Part shown: positions 14,629 to 22,170 of the stretch, piece by piece
Layout of the letters: the number at the start of each line of letters is the position of its first letter
Position numbering within the stretch: the first letter of the stretch is position 1
Source of the DNA: Pseudomonadota bacterium
GTDB taxonomy: Bacteria; Myxococcota; Bradymonadia; UBA4248
DNA length: 28,426 nucleotides
NCBI GenBank assembly: GCA_017629415.1
Contig: JAGBXG010000139.1
Span: forward strand, 1-28,426
Reading direction: 5' to 3'
Notes under the pieces: model-generated
What the model saw: the letters and a program-made list of their open reading frames with translations, nothing else
Told to the model about the DNA's origin: nothing
The model's database searches: none
Program-made: the position numbers and the translations under genes

Positions 14629-14748
14629 GGGGGGGGCAAGCCCCCCTCGGCGCTTTTTGCGCGGTGTATTGAGCATCGCGAAATAGCCGCGCAACGCAAG
14701 GCGTATGACGCGCCGTAAGGCCGTCATAGCCGCGCGCAAATACGCGCC
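14629..14748. repeat. Composite bulged-hairpin repeat with two nested copies
   Basis: A G/C-run hairpin (GGGGGGC with GCCCCCC, 14631-14646) is followed by an outer element at 14649-14748. GGCGC pairs with GCGCC, TTTTTGCGC pairs with GCGCAAATA with one mismatch, and an unpaired C follows ATA. Inside its loop lie two further elements. One at 14659-14692 pairs GCGCGG with CCGCGC around TATT/AATA. The other at 14700-14731 pairs GGC with GCC around TATGAC/GTCATA. The rest of the gap to 14814 is GC-rich with short inverted repeats (CCCCATGCGGGG), and I see no gene in it. Confidence 0.75.
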
Positions 14749-14814
14749 TACCCCCCATGCGGGGACACCCCGCAACGCCCCGAGCGGCCCCAAGACGGCA
14801 GCTGTGCAACAGTA

Positions 14815-16992
14815 TTAAACTTTGAGAGTCACCCCAAGTTTGCGACGAAGTGCGGCATAGTCTTCGCTTAAAGCCCAAAGCAACACTGACCCCATGCGAT
14901 CGCGGACAGCGCGAGCACTGATGGGACGTGATTCCTCGACGAGCATTTTTTCAAAAACAGAGGGATCGTCACAGAAAACAAGACCAACACGGTTGGAAAG
15001 ATCTTCAACAGATTCCATGAAGAGCTTGAGATTTGGCGCTGTGCCGCTGTTGATCATTTCTTCAACAAGTGTCGTCAAGGTCTTGCGATCGTCATCTGAA
15101 AGTTTGCTGCTCAGGTGTTTGGCAACTTTGGACGCATTTTTGTCAAGCTCGAATTTAAAGTTAGGACAGACAACCTTGGTAATGGTTTTGAGAATAAGAT
15201 CAAGCGGACGAACGCCGATGGGAAGGAGATAAAATTCCGGGCGAAGCAACGTCAAAGCTTTGGCTGTCACAAATGCAATCTCACGAGATGTACGCCCCGC
15301 AAGCATATTGGAATTGACCACAAAAGAAGGCTCGGAAAGATAAGCATTCAACACGCCTTTGAATTTGTCACAGCGGTATGCTGCCGGTATCTGAGCAAAT
15401 CCGAGTGCCTTGGAAGCTCCTCGGAACGCTTCCGAAAACACTGTCTTTGCCGTCATATCAATCAAGCTATCCTTCGGCTTGACGTTGTAGGTTGAAGACA
15501 GATCATTGGCAAAACATTCGGCGATGGCAGGAGATGCAATCTTGAGTATTTTGACGATGCGCATATCGAGCGTTTTCGGATAAAGCTGTTTCCAAATGTC
15601 TTCGGAAAGTTCCTTATCGATGACAGGAAGTTCGGTGTCTGAGAATTTTTCAACGATGGCTTTACCGGCTTCATCATTGGATCCCAAAACATTGAGCACA
15701 CGATAAATGCACAAAGCAGAATCATAATCCTGAATTAGGCGGTAACATTTGGCAAGTTCCGATACAGCATCGAGTTTGTCCGGAGCCAAACGCAAAATTT
15801 CGCGATTTTCGCGAATCGCCTGTTTCAGCGTATCTTCGAATTGAGCATAAAGTTTCGCGAGCACAATGTGGAAATTCACATTGTCAGGATAAAGATCACT
15901 GGCCACTTGATAGGCATCGGCGGCTTTACGCGCATCTTTGAAATGTTTCAGACGCAAGTCACCCAGTTTTTTGGCAATGGTTGCCACAAGATTGACTTGA
16001 ATCGGCTCCATCGCGCGGACGCGTTTGAGCATGATTTCATGGCTTTCAGCCATACCATCGAAATCTTGCTGACCCTGCTGAAGGTTAATAATAGTTTGGA
16101 AAATATCGACTTTTTCCGGCATGAGATCCAAAACGTCATTCAAATACTGAATGGTGCGTTTCAGATTGTTCAGTTTTTCTTTGTAAAGCTGGGCTGTTTT
16201 CAGAAGATATTTGCATCTCTCTTCTTTTTCAGAGGTGTGCTTGACCAAAGATTCCAAAGACTGCAAACAACGTTCCCAATCCGATTTGCGCTCTGAAATC
16301 ACGAGAATACGCTGATGTGCGGCGACACTGTCACGACATTCTTCCAAAGCTTCTTCGTACATTTCGATCGCACGTGCTTCGTCTTGTTTATTGTTCATGT
16401 AGTCATCGCCGATGCTGACGAGGACTGCAGCCCGGCTTTCAGGAGCTGTCATGGAACTCAGAAGCTTTTCACGCGCTTTGGCAATCGCTGTTTCATCACC
16501 ACTGGCTTCCGAAACTTTCAGCAAGGCATCGATCAATGAAACTTCGCCGGGACGGACATCCAGGGCTTTTTCATAGCACTCACGCGCTTTTGCATGGCTG
16601 CCGCTCGCCACATGCGCATCGCCAATCATCTTGAAAATGCGCATCACAAGGTTGTCTTTGAGCACATGACGATGAAAAATCAGCATTTCCATCAGGCGCG
16701 ATGCATCCGCTTCGGATGCCGATTTTTGCAACTCAACTTCGACGAGATGTTCGAGAACTGCATAATCGCGAGGATCAAAATCATGGGCTTTTTCATAGGC
16801 TTTGAGCGCATCATCAGCATGTTTCTGACCTGCATGCATAGCCCCTAATGTGCGATAGATAAACAGATTCTCTGACGCGCTTCGCGTCTTGTCGTCCAAG
16901 CTCAACAACGGTTTTAAGGCATTATCAAGCTGGCCAAAATCACTCGCCTCTAAAAGACGTTCTATTTCTGCAAAAGAAATCTGTTCGTTCAT
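14815..16992 (-). CDS. Large cytoplasmic TPR protein with a conserved C-terminal domain
   Basis: The protein is 725 aa, without signal peptide or membrane segment. Residues about 1-470 are a run of tetratricopeptide repeats: ADDALKAYEKAHDFDPRDYAVLEHL, AKARECYEKALDVRPGEVSLIDALL, DEARAIEMYEEALEECRDSVAAHQRIL, RENREILRLAPDKLDAVSELAKCY and others. Such arrays act as protein-binding scaffolds. The last 250 residues form a separate domain with GRTSREIAFVTAKALTLLRPEFYLLPI, then DLSNRVGLVFCDDPSVFEKML and VLLWALSEDYAALRRKLGV. I know a domain of this appearance (RExAFxxxxxLxxLRPExY, SExYxxLRxxLG) from large myxobacterial TPR proteins, where its function is unassigned. It stands between dus and the YicC-family gene with no obvious operon partner. 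Confidence 0.85.
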   Translation of the reverse strand: MNEQISFAEIERLLEASDFGQLDNALKPLLSLDDKTRSASENLFIYRTLGAMHAGQKHADDALKAYEKAHDFDPRDYAVLEHLVEVELQKSASEADASRLMEMLIFHRHVLKDNLVMRIFKMIGDAHVASGSHAKARECYEKALDVRPGEVSLIDALLKVSEASGDETAIAKAREKLLSSMTAPESRAAVLVSIGDDYMNNKQDEARAIEMYEEALEECRDSVAAHQRILVISERKSDWERCLQSLESLVKHTSEKEERCKYLLKTAQLYKEKLNNLKRTIQYLNDVLDLMPEKVDIFQTIINLQQGQQDFDGMAESHEIMLKRVRAMEPIQVNLVATIAKKLGDLRLKHFKDARKAADAYQVASDLYPDNVNFHIVLAKLYAQFEDTLKQAIRENREILRLAPDKLDAVSELAKCYRLIQDYDSALCIYRVLNVLGSNDEAGKAIVEKFSDTELPVIDKELSEDIWKQLYPKTLDMRIVKILKIASPAIAECFANDLSSTYNVKPKDSLIDMTAKTVFSEAFRGASKALGFAQIPAAYRCDKFKGVLNAYLSEPSFVVNSNMLAGRTSREIAFVTAKALTLLRPEFYLLPIGVRPLDLILKTITKVVCPNFKFELDKNASKVAKHLSSKLSDDDRKTLTTLVEEMINSGTAPNLKLFMESVEDLSNRVGLVFCDDPSVFEKMLVEESRPISARAVRDRMGSVLLWALSEDYAALRRKLGVTLKV

Positions 16993-17110
16993 ATCCGCTT
17001 ACTCCATGTATAAATGACAAACTTCAGAAAAACTGACCTGTTTGTCGCAAAAAAACACGTCTAAATCTACGCATTGTGGATAATTTCGTAAAGATAAAAT
17101 TTGCCTGTAT

Positions 17111-17141
17111 GATTAAGCTTTTATCTGACTTCAGCTTAATC
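17111..17141 (-). other. Stem-loop at the end of dus
   Basis: GATTAAGCT (17111-17119) pairs perfectly with AGCTTAATC (17133-17141) around a 13-base loop, and overlaps the dus stop codon. No T run follows on the minus strand, so it may protect the 3' end of the RNA rather than terminate it. Confidence 0.35.
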
Positions 17142-18215
17142 GAGTCGGCGCGGATCTCCTTCCTTAAACCGATTATCTGCGGAAGGTTCGCGAACCACTG
17201 CATCAAAAATTTCTTCCATGTTCTCGCGTTCCAAAGCCTCGAAATAATCTTCCACGGCATGCTTGATGTCTTCGACCGTATGATATTGATAAGCGCGTTC
17301 TCGCATCTGCGAAGAATACGCCAATCCGCGCGTGAAATACCCCAGGAAGCATTTGATTTTTCCCATCACCCCAGTGCGTGATATCGGCAATGTTTCCATG
17401 GCTGACATATATTGACATACGAAGTCACAACGTTCGCGAAGCGTCGGCTCAAACACCGGCAGTCCGGCATATTCTTCCGAAATTTGCCGCAAAAGCCACG
17501 GATTACGCAAAAGACCGCGACCGACCATGATACCTGCCGCGCCCGATTGTTCCAGCGCATCCCGAGCATCGTTTCGCGTTAAAATATCGCCGTTCACCAA
17601 TACAGGAATCGAAACACTTTCCACGACCGGTCTCACCATCTCCCAATGACTTTTGCCGCGATAAGCTTCTTCCCGGGTACGGCCATGCACTGCAATCATG
17701 GAAGCCCCTTCCTCCTGAGCCATGCGCGCAATTTCGGGGGCATTGAGCTTATGATGATTCCACCCCAGACGCATTTTTACAGTCATGGGAATCGTGATAG
17801 CAGCCCGAACTGTGCGAAAAATTTCAGCACAAAGTTCCGGTTCTTTCATCAGAGCACTGCCGGCATTGCCCGAAACCACCTGTTTTGCCGGACATCCCAA
17901 GTTCAAATCAATGATTTGCGCCCCGCGTTCTTCACACATGGCAGCGGCTCGCGCGATTCTGTCCGGCTGACGGCCATAAATTTGAATCGAAGCCGGACGT
18001 TCTGTGTCACCGGTCAGCGCTTTTTCCCAGACTTTGCTGACATCCCGAGCAAGCCCTTCGCAATTGACAAATTCCGTCACCGTCAGGCCACAGCCGCCAC
18101 ATGCGCGAATTTGCCGCCGAAACAGAGCATCTGTAATACCTTCCATCGGTGCAAGTGCCGTGGCAGGCTTGATTTCTATAGGACCAATTTTAAATCCGTC
18201 ATGAATGTTCATCAT
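17136..18215 (-). CDS. tRNA-dihydrouridine synthase (Dus, DusB-like)
   Basis: The enzyme reduces uridine to dihydrouridine in tRNA D-loops using FMN and NAD(P)H. The protein is 359 aa, typical for the family. The barrel begins ALAPMEGITDALFRRQIR. SIQIYGRQPDRIARAA and IDLNLGCPAKQVVSGNAGSALMKEP contain the catalytic Cys (C108). VKMRLGW, IAVHGRTREEAYRGKSHWE, VLVNGDI and GIMVGRGLLRNPWLL are the FMN-phosphate and active-site segments. A C-terminal helical RNA-binding domain follows. The sequence reads closest to DusB, but the subfamily was not tested. Two adjacent ATGs (18215 and 18212) are possible starts. It is separated from hydG by about 200 bp holding tandem repeats. Confidence 0.95.
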   Translation of the reverse strand: MMNIHDGFKIGPIEIKPATALAPMEGITDALFRRQIRACGGCGLTVTEFVNCEGLARDVSKVWEKALTGDTERPASIQIYGRQPDRIARAAAMCEERGAQIIDLNLGCPAKQVVSGNAGSALMKEPELCAEIFRTVRAAITIPMTVKMRLGWNHHKLNAPEIARMAQEEGASMIAVHGRTREEAYRGKSHWEMVRPVVESVSIPVLVNGDILTRNDARDALEQSGAAGIMVGRGLLRNPWLLRQISEEYAGLPVFEPTLRERCDFVCQYMSAMETLPISRTGVMGKIKCFLGYFTRGLAYSSQMRERAYQYHTVEDIKHAVEDYFEALERENMEEIFDAVVREPSADNRFKEGDPRRLD

Positions 18216-18275
18216 CTGTTCATACCGTCATACGGGGTCAGAATCGCGGGACGACAGCCACACGCATAAAAGAGC

Positions 18276-18355
18276 GGCGCGTATTTGCAAAGCAAATAGC
18301 GCCGCAGGAAAAGGCGCGTATTTGCAAAGCAAATAGCGCCGCAGGGGCTTGCCCC
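18276..18355. repeat. Two identical 33-bp bulged-hairpin repeats plus a G/C-run hairpin
   Basis: Copies at 18276-18308 and 18313-18345 are identical and separated by AAAA. Each pairs GGCGC with GCGCC and TATTTGC with GCAAATA around a 3-base loop, with an unpaired G before TAT. GGGGC and GCCCC (18344-18355) form the adjacent G/C hairpin, overlapping the end of the second copy. They lie in the gap between the hydG stop codon and dus. The rest of that gap shows only AAAGAACTTTGC on the minus strand (18392-18381). Confidence 0.9.
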
Positions 18356-18419
18356 CCCCCAAAAAAATATCAAGGTTTGGCAAAGTTCTTTGAGGATTCA
18401 GCATCCCATCCGGCAAACC

Positions 18420-19838
18420 TTAAATCCTGAAGTCGCGTTCTCCGCCGGCAATTTTCTCAAGATTGCGTTCCACAAAGGCACGTACTTTTTCATTGGGAAT
18501 ACCCTTAAGTTCCTCTTTGATGCGGCTTTCTCCGATCATACGTGTCACTGGCGAAGCATAATCCATCAGATATTCTTTTAACGTCATAATGGCATTGGGC
18601 TGGCAGCAGTTGGCAATTTGAGCCGATTTGCACAATGCCATGAAACGATCTCCGGTCCGTCCTTCGCGATAGCAAGCCGTACAGAAACTGGGCAAATACC
18701 CGAGCCGCATCAGCCAGCTGACCACCTCATCCAATGTTCTGCGGTCAGAAATATCAAACTGTGCCGAAGATTCATCTTCGGGTTCGGGTTCACAGTAACC
18801 GCCCACGCTTGTGCGCGATGCACCGCTGATCTGCGAAATCCCCAATCCCAGCGCCTTGCCGCGCACATCGGCTGACTCGCGAGTCGAAATAATCATGCCG
18901 GTATAAGGCACTGACACGCGCGCACAGGCAATAATTTTGAGGAATGTCTCGTCACTGATACCGTTATCAAAGGTACCTGGATCAATATCGTCCGCACGTT
19001 TGATACGCGGGAAGCTGATCGTATGCGGTCCCACACCGTGAACAGCCTCGAGATGTTCTGCATGCATCAAAAGTGCAGCAAATTCATACCGATAAAGTTC
19101 AAGTCCAAACAAAACGCCCAGACCTACGTCGTCAATACCGCCTTCCATGGCGCGATCCATGGCTTCGGTATGATAGGCATAATCGTGTTTAGGCCCTGTT
19201 GGATGAAGCTTTTCATAAGATTCTTTGTGATATGTCTCCTGGAACAAAATGTATGTTCCAATGCCAGCATCCTTGAGCTTGCGGTAATTTTCCACAGTTG
19301 TTGCGGCAATATTTACATTCACGCGGCGAATCGCGCCATTCTTGTGCTTGATGTTGTAAATCGTCTGAATGCTTTCAAGAATGTATTCGATCGGATTATT
19401 TTTGGGATCTTCGCCGGTTTCAATTGCCAGCCGTTTGTGTCCCATATCCTGCAGAGCAATCACTTCACGTTCAATTTCAGCCTGCGTCAATTTTTTGCGC
19501 GGAATATGCTTATTTTTGAGATGATACGGACAATAAACACAGCCGTTGATGCAATAGTTTGACAGATACAACGGTGCAAACATGACAATACGATTGCCAT
19601 AATAGGCTTGTTTAATTTCACGTGCCAGCGCATAGATTTCTTCGTTCACAGCAGGGTCTTCGCAGGCCAGCAGTACCGAGGCTTCGCGGTGATTCAATCC
19701 CTTATGTTCGCGCGCTTTCTCTAAAATGGCGCGCAATGTCTCGGGATCATTTTTATGGGCATCCGCCCAGGCCAAAGTATCGAGCACTTCCTGGTGATCG
19801 ATAAATTCAGACGCAACAAGGGATTTAGGATTGTACAT
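18420..19838 (-). CDS. hydG: [FeFe]-hydrogenase H-cluster maturase HydG (radical SAM)
   Basis: HydG cleaves tyrosine to supply the CO and CN ligands of the [FeFe]-hydrogenase active site. The protein is 472 aa, the family length. The radical-SAM cluster motif C-x3-C-x2-C is at C96, C100 and C103 (NYCINGCVYCPYH). A second, C-terminal cluster motif C-x2-C-x22-C at C386, C389 and C412 is characteristic of HydG and distinguishes it from ThiH. MFAPLYLSNYC, ETGEDP, LFQETYH and SFPRIKRAD are further HydG-type segments. The start ATG 19838 has AAGGAAA upstream. It follows the TM1266-like gene by 90 bp on the same strand. hydE, hydF and hydA are not in the window. Confidence 0.96.
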   Translation of the reverse strand: MYNPKSLVASEFIDHQEVLDTLAWADAHKNDPETLRAILEKAREHKGLNHREASVLLACEDPAVNEEIYALAREIKQAYYGNRIVMFAPLYLSNYCINGCVYCPYHLKNKHIPRKKLTQAEIEREVIALQDMGHKRLAIETGEDPKNNPIEYILESIQTIYNIKHKNGAIRRVNVNIAATTVENYRKLKDAGIGTYILFQETYHKESYEKLHPTGPKHDYAYHTEAMDRAMEGGIDDVGLGVLFGLELYRYEFAALLMHAEHLEAVHGVGPHTISFPRIKRADDIDPGTFDNGISDETFLKIIACARVSVPYTGMIISTRESADVRGKALGLGISQISGASRTSVGGYCEPEPEDESSAQFDISDRRTLDEVVSWLMRLGYLPSFCTACYREGRTGDRFMALCKSAQIANCCQPNAIMTLKEYLMDYASPVTRMIGESRIKEELKGIPNEKVRAFVERNLEKIAGGERDFRI

Positions 19839-19928
19839 GATTCATTTCCTTTCGAATCAGGCTCCGGTGGAGGCTTTTTCGTCAGCAGTTAATGATAAGC
19901 GCTCATCCAATCATATAGGGCAGAACGC

Positions 19929-20174
19929 TTAGGGAACATTCGCATAGGCAGTTTTGACGGTAACCCCGGGCAATCTGCCCAGTTTGCCGCACAACGCATT
20001 GATTTCTTCGGCCGGTCCATCGACAGCAATACTGACGATGTTGATACCGCGCTCGCGGTACGGAATTCCCATCCGGCCCAAAATAATATCGCGAAAATCG
20101 TGCACAATGGCATTGAGCGATTCCACAGAATCTGTGTTTTCTATAATGATGCCGATGACAGCCACGCGAGACAT
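19929..20174 (-). CDS. TM1266-family iron-only hydrogenase system putative regulator
   Basis: The protein is 81 aa. The sequence VAVIGIIIENTDSVESLNAIVHDFRDIILGRMGIPYRERGINIVSIAVDG, followed by ALCGKLGRLPGVTVKTAYANV, is typical of the small ACT-like family found beside [FeFe]-hydrogenase maturation genes. Members are annotated as putative regulators, and the exact biochemical role is not established. It starts 10 bp after the stop of the lipoprotein gene and lies 90 bp before hydG, so the three may be one transcript. No good ribosome site precedes ATG 20174, which fits coupling to the gene upstream. Confidence 0.9.
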   Translation of the reverse strand: MSRVAVIGIIIENTDSVESLNAIVHDFRDIILGRMGIPYRERGINIVSIAVDGPAEEINALCGKLGRLPGVTVKTAYANVP

Positions 20175-20184
20175 GGGAATTCAA

Positions 20185-21873
20185 CTATTGGGAGGAAGAA
20201 GGGACAGATTTGGAAAGATGCGCCTCAAGGACGACTTCCATCGATGTTGCATTGGCAGAAGCCTGAGCTTCAAACCGTTCAAAGGGTTTGAGAAATGCGT
20301 CAATCTGTTCGCGGATAATGGCATAATGGGCACCGAATATCTGCGAAATATCACTTTGCTTTAAATTCATCGCAAAAAAGTGACTGTCAAGGGCAAAAAG
20401 TGAATCATTAGCAGGTGCATCTGTTGAAGCAAAGACCTCCTGAACATGCGCCCAGCCCTTTTCTGTCGAAACCGCGATCAAGCCTTTGCTGTATGCCACA
20501 TGTGCCAGTTTGCCGTCTTTAAGATTAATTTTGGCGTGCAGAATCTCGTCTTCCAATTCAACGGTTCCAAGGTCTTTGGGCACAAATCCTTTTAAAATAT
20601 TGACTTTGGAAAAGAACGAATCTGAGTCAGCAGCATCACGGAGCGGCACAAATACAGCGGCAGACTGTTCGGATAGAACCTCCATGAGCGTCGCATTCTG
20701 CTCTGCGGGGGCTTGGGCATCATACAAAACCAGCCAGGCTGCACCCATATTGTAAATCACCTGTTCCGAAATATTCAGTTTCAGAAAACGCTGTGTCAGC
20801 TTGTCTTTAAGCTCTGCGTAACTGTTCTGCTGTTTATCGGTCAAATAAGACAGCACGATGGGTTCGATTTGTTCTGCATTCAAAAGCACTCGCGTCATGG
20901 ATGACGGATGCGTATTCAGGATGGCTTTGGCCCATTCACCGCTCGATCCTTGCGTCAAACCTGCTATCCATTGTCCCAGCGGCATGTCCTTATATTGACG
21001 ATCACGCCAGTCACAAAATGCCCGGATCTTAGGACCTGACGTACCAAAATAAAATGCCACCCCTGCCCCTTTCGCCCATGGATAAAGTTCACGCAGTTCG
21101 TCGGGCACCTTCAAGCTTTCAAGCGGCATACCGTCCGATTTAATCCATGCAGCAAGCGGTGCATCACGAAGTTCGGAAATAAATCTTTCGTGTGCTGCCG
21201 GAACATCCGCCATGTGTGCACCTTCAGAGAGCGCGTGATACGCCTCAAGCGAGGGAGGGGCATCAGCCATGGCACCTGGCCCAAACGTGATCATCACGGG
21301 TTTGCCCGGCTCTTCCACAAGCGTGGCAAAATCACGATTTAAAATATGGATTTGCACAATTTTTCGCGCACCGTCACTTAACTCGTGATACCGAGGTCTG
21401 CCGAACTCCTCATTTAAAAAATTGTCAACCCATTTTCTGAATTTAACCTGATCGTACACATCAAAGATCAAAAATGCCGTTTTATCTTTGACACCGGCCA
21501 CAAAACCCGATTCTGTGTTCATGCCGGCTTTAAAATAAGTCCGCAAATCCGCTGGATTGAGCAAATAGTGTGTGCCCAAATCATTCAACAGTTTCTGAAA
21601 TTCATCGGCATCGACAAGTTTCCATCCTTTGGCCTGAATAATGGCATCCGCTAACGTGCCATACCCCGATATGAACAACATGTCACTGTCCTCAGGAATC
21701 CATGAAGCCAGCCGTTTGTAAGATTCAGCCGCCTGCTTGGGATACACCTGCGGCATCACAGCCTCTTGTTCATGAACAGGCTGCACTTTTGAGGTACACG
21801 AAAACTGACTGCACGCCAAAATGCATAACAAAGCACAAAAAATGAAGGGAAATATTCGTGAAACTCTTTTCAC
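20185..21873 (-). CDS. Large predicted lipoprotein of unknown function
   Basis: The start is GTG at 21873, with AGGAG 7-11 bases upstream. The protein is 562 aa. The N terminus MKRVSRIFPFIFCALLCILAC is a lipoprotein signal with C21 as likely lipidated residue; a second Cys follows at FSC. The remainder is soluble and alternates short beta and helix segments. Repeated self-similar stretches (FISGYGTLADAI, GFVAGVKDKTAFLIFDVYD, AAVFVPLRDAADSDSFFSKV, GLIAVSTEKGWAHVQEVF) recall DUF3352-like lipoproteins, which are not functionally defined. It is the first gene of the group leading to the hydrogenase regulator and hydG, but no hydrogenase-related motif is present in it. A small stem-loop (21901-21906 with 21911-21916) lies in the leader. 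Confidence 0.75.
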   Translation of the reverse strand: MKRVSRIFPFIFCALLCILACSQFSCTSKVQPVHEQEAVMPQVYPKQAAESYKRLASWIPEDSDMLFISGYGTLADAIIQAKGWKLVDADEFQKLLNDLGTHYLLNPADLRTYFKAGMNTESGFVAGVKDKTAFLIFDVYDQVKFRKWVDNFLNEEFGRPRYHELSDGARKIVQIHILNRDFATLVEEPGKPVMITFGPGAMADAPPSLEAYHALSEGAHMADVPAAHERFISELRDAPLAAWIKSDGMPLESLKVPDELRELYPWAKGAGVAFYFGTSGPKIRAFCDWRDRQYKDMPLGQWIAGLTQGSSGEWAKAILNTHPSSMTRVLLNAEQIEPIVLSYLTDKQQNSYAELKDKLTQRFLKLNISEQVIYNMGAAWLVLYDAQAPAEQNATLMEVLSEQSAAVFVPLRDAADSDSFFSKVNILKGFVPKDLGTVELEDEILHAKINLKDGKLAHVAYSKGLIAVSTEKGWAHVQEVFASTDAPANDSLFALDSHFFAMNLKQSDISQIFGAHYAIIREQIDAFLKPFERFEAQASANATSMEVVLEAHLSKSVPSSSQ

Positions 21874-21962
21874 GTTCAGCTCCTGATAAAAATTTTGTTA
21901 AGTCTGAAAACAGACTATTTATTTTACGCATCAGGCGTGTTGTTGTCATGTCTTTTTGACAT

Positions 21963-22039
21963 TCTGGGCTATCGTGCGCTTACGGCACGATACGCCCAGA
22001 TGCTGTGCTATTCGGGGCAAGCCCGAATACGCACAGCAT
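21963..22039. repeat. Two abutting bulged-hairpin repeats
   Basis: Copy one (21963-22000) pairs TCTGGGC with GCCCAGA and TATCGTGC with GCACGATA, with an unpaired C at 21993. Copy two (22000-22039) pairs ATGCTGTGC with GCACAGCAT and TATTCGGG with CCCGAATA, with an unpaired C at 22030. The arms are wholly different in sequence from the other copies, but the layout is the same. They sit in the gap of about 300 bp between the membrane TPR gene and the lipoprotein gene. Confidence 0.85.
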
Positions 22040-22122
22040 TTTAAGGGAAATGCGCCATGATAACTCGCGGCATTGTTCCAATATTTCCCATGAACTGCAA
22101 TGGCGAGAAATTATTTTTCAAT

Positions 22123-22144
22123 GCAACACAAGTCTTGGTGTTGC
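22123..22144 (-). terminator. Stem-loop after the membrane TPR gene
   Basis: GCAACAC (22123-22129) pairs with GTGTTGC (22138-22144). On the minus strand the stem is followed by ATTGAAAAATAAT, which lacks a clean T run, so terminator function is uncertain. A second small stem (CGATAA with TTATCG, 22147-22168) lies between it and the stop codon. Confidence 0.35.
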
Positions 22145-22170
22145 CCCGATAAACGCATACGCTTATCGTA

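Noticed and set aside
18276..18345. Two 33-bp direct repeats as a short CRISPR array
   Set aside because: The spacer is only AAAA and the repeat is a bulged hairpin found singly elsewhere in the window.
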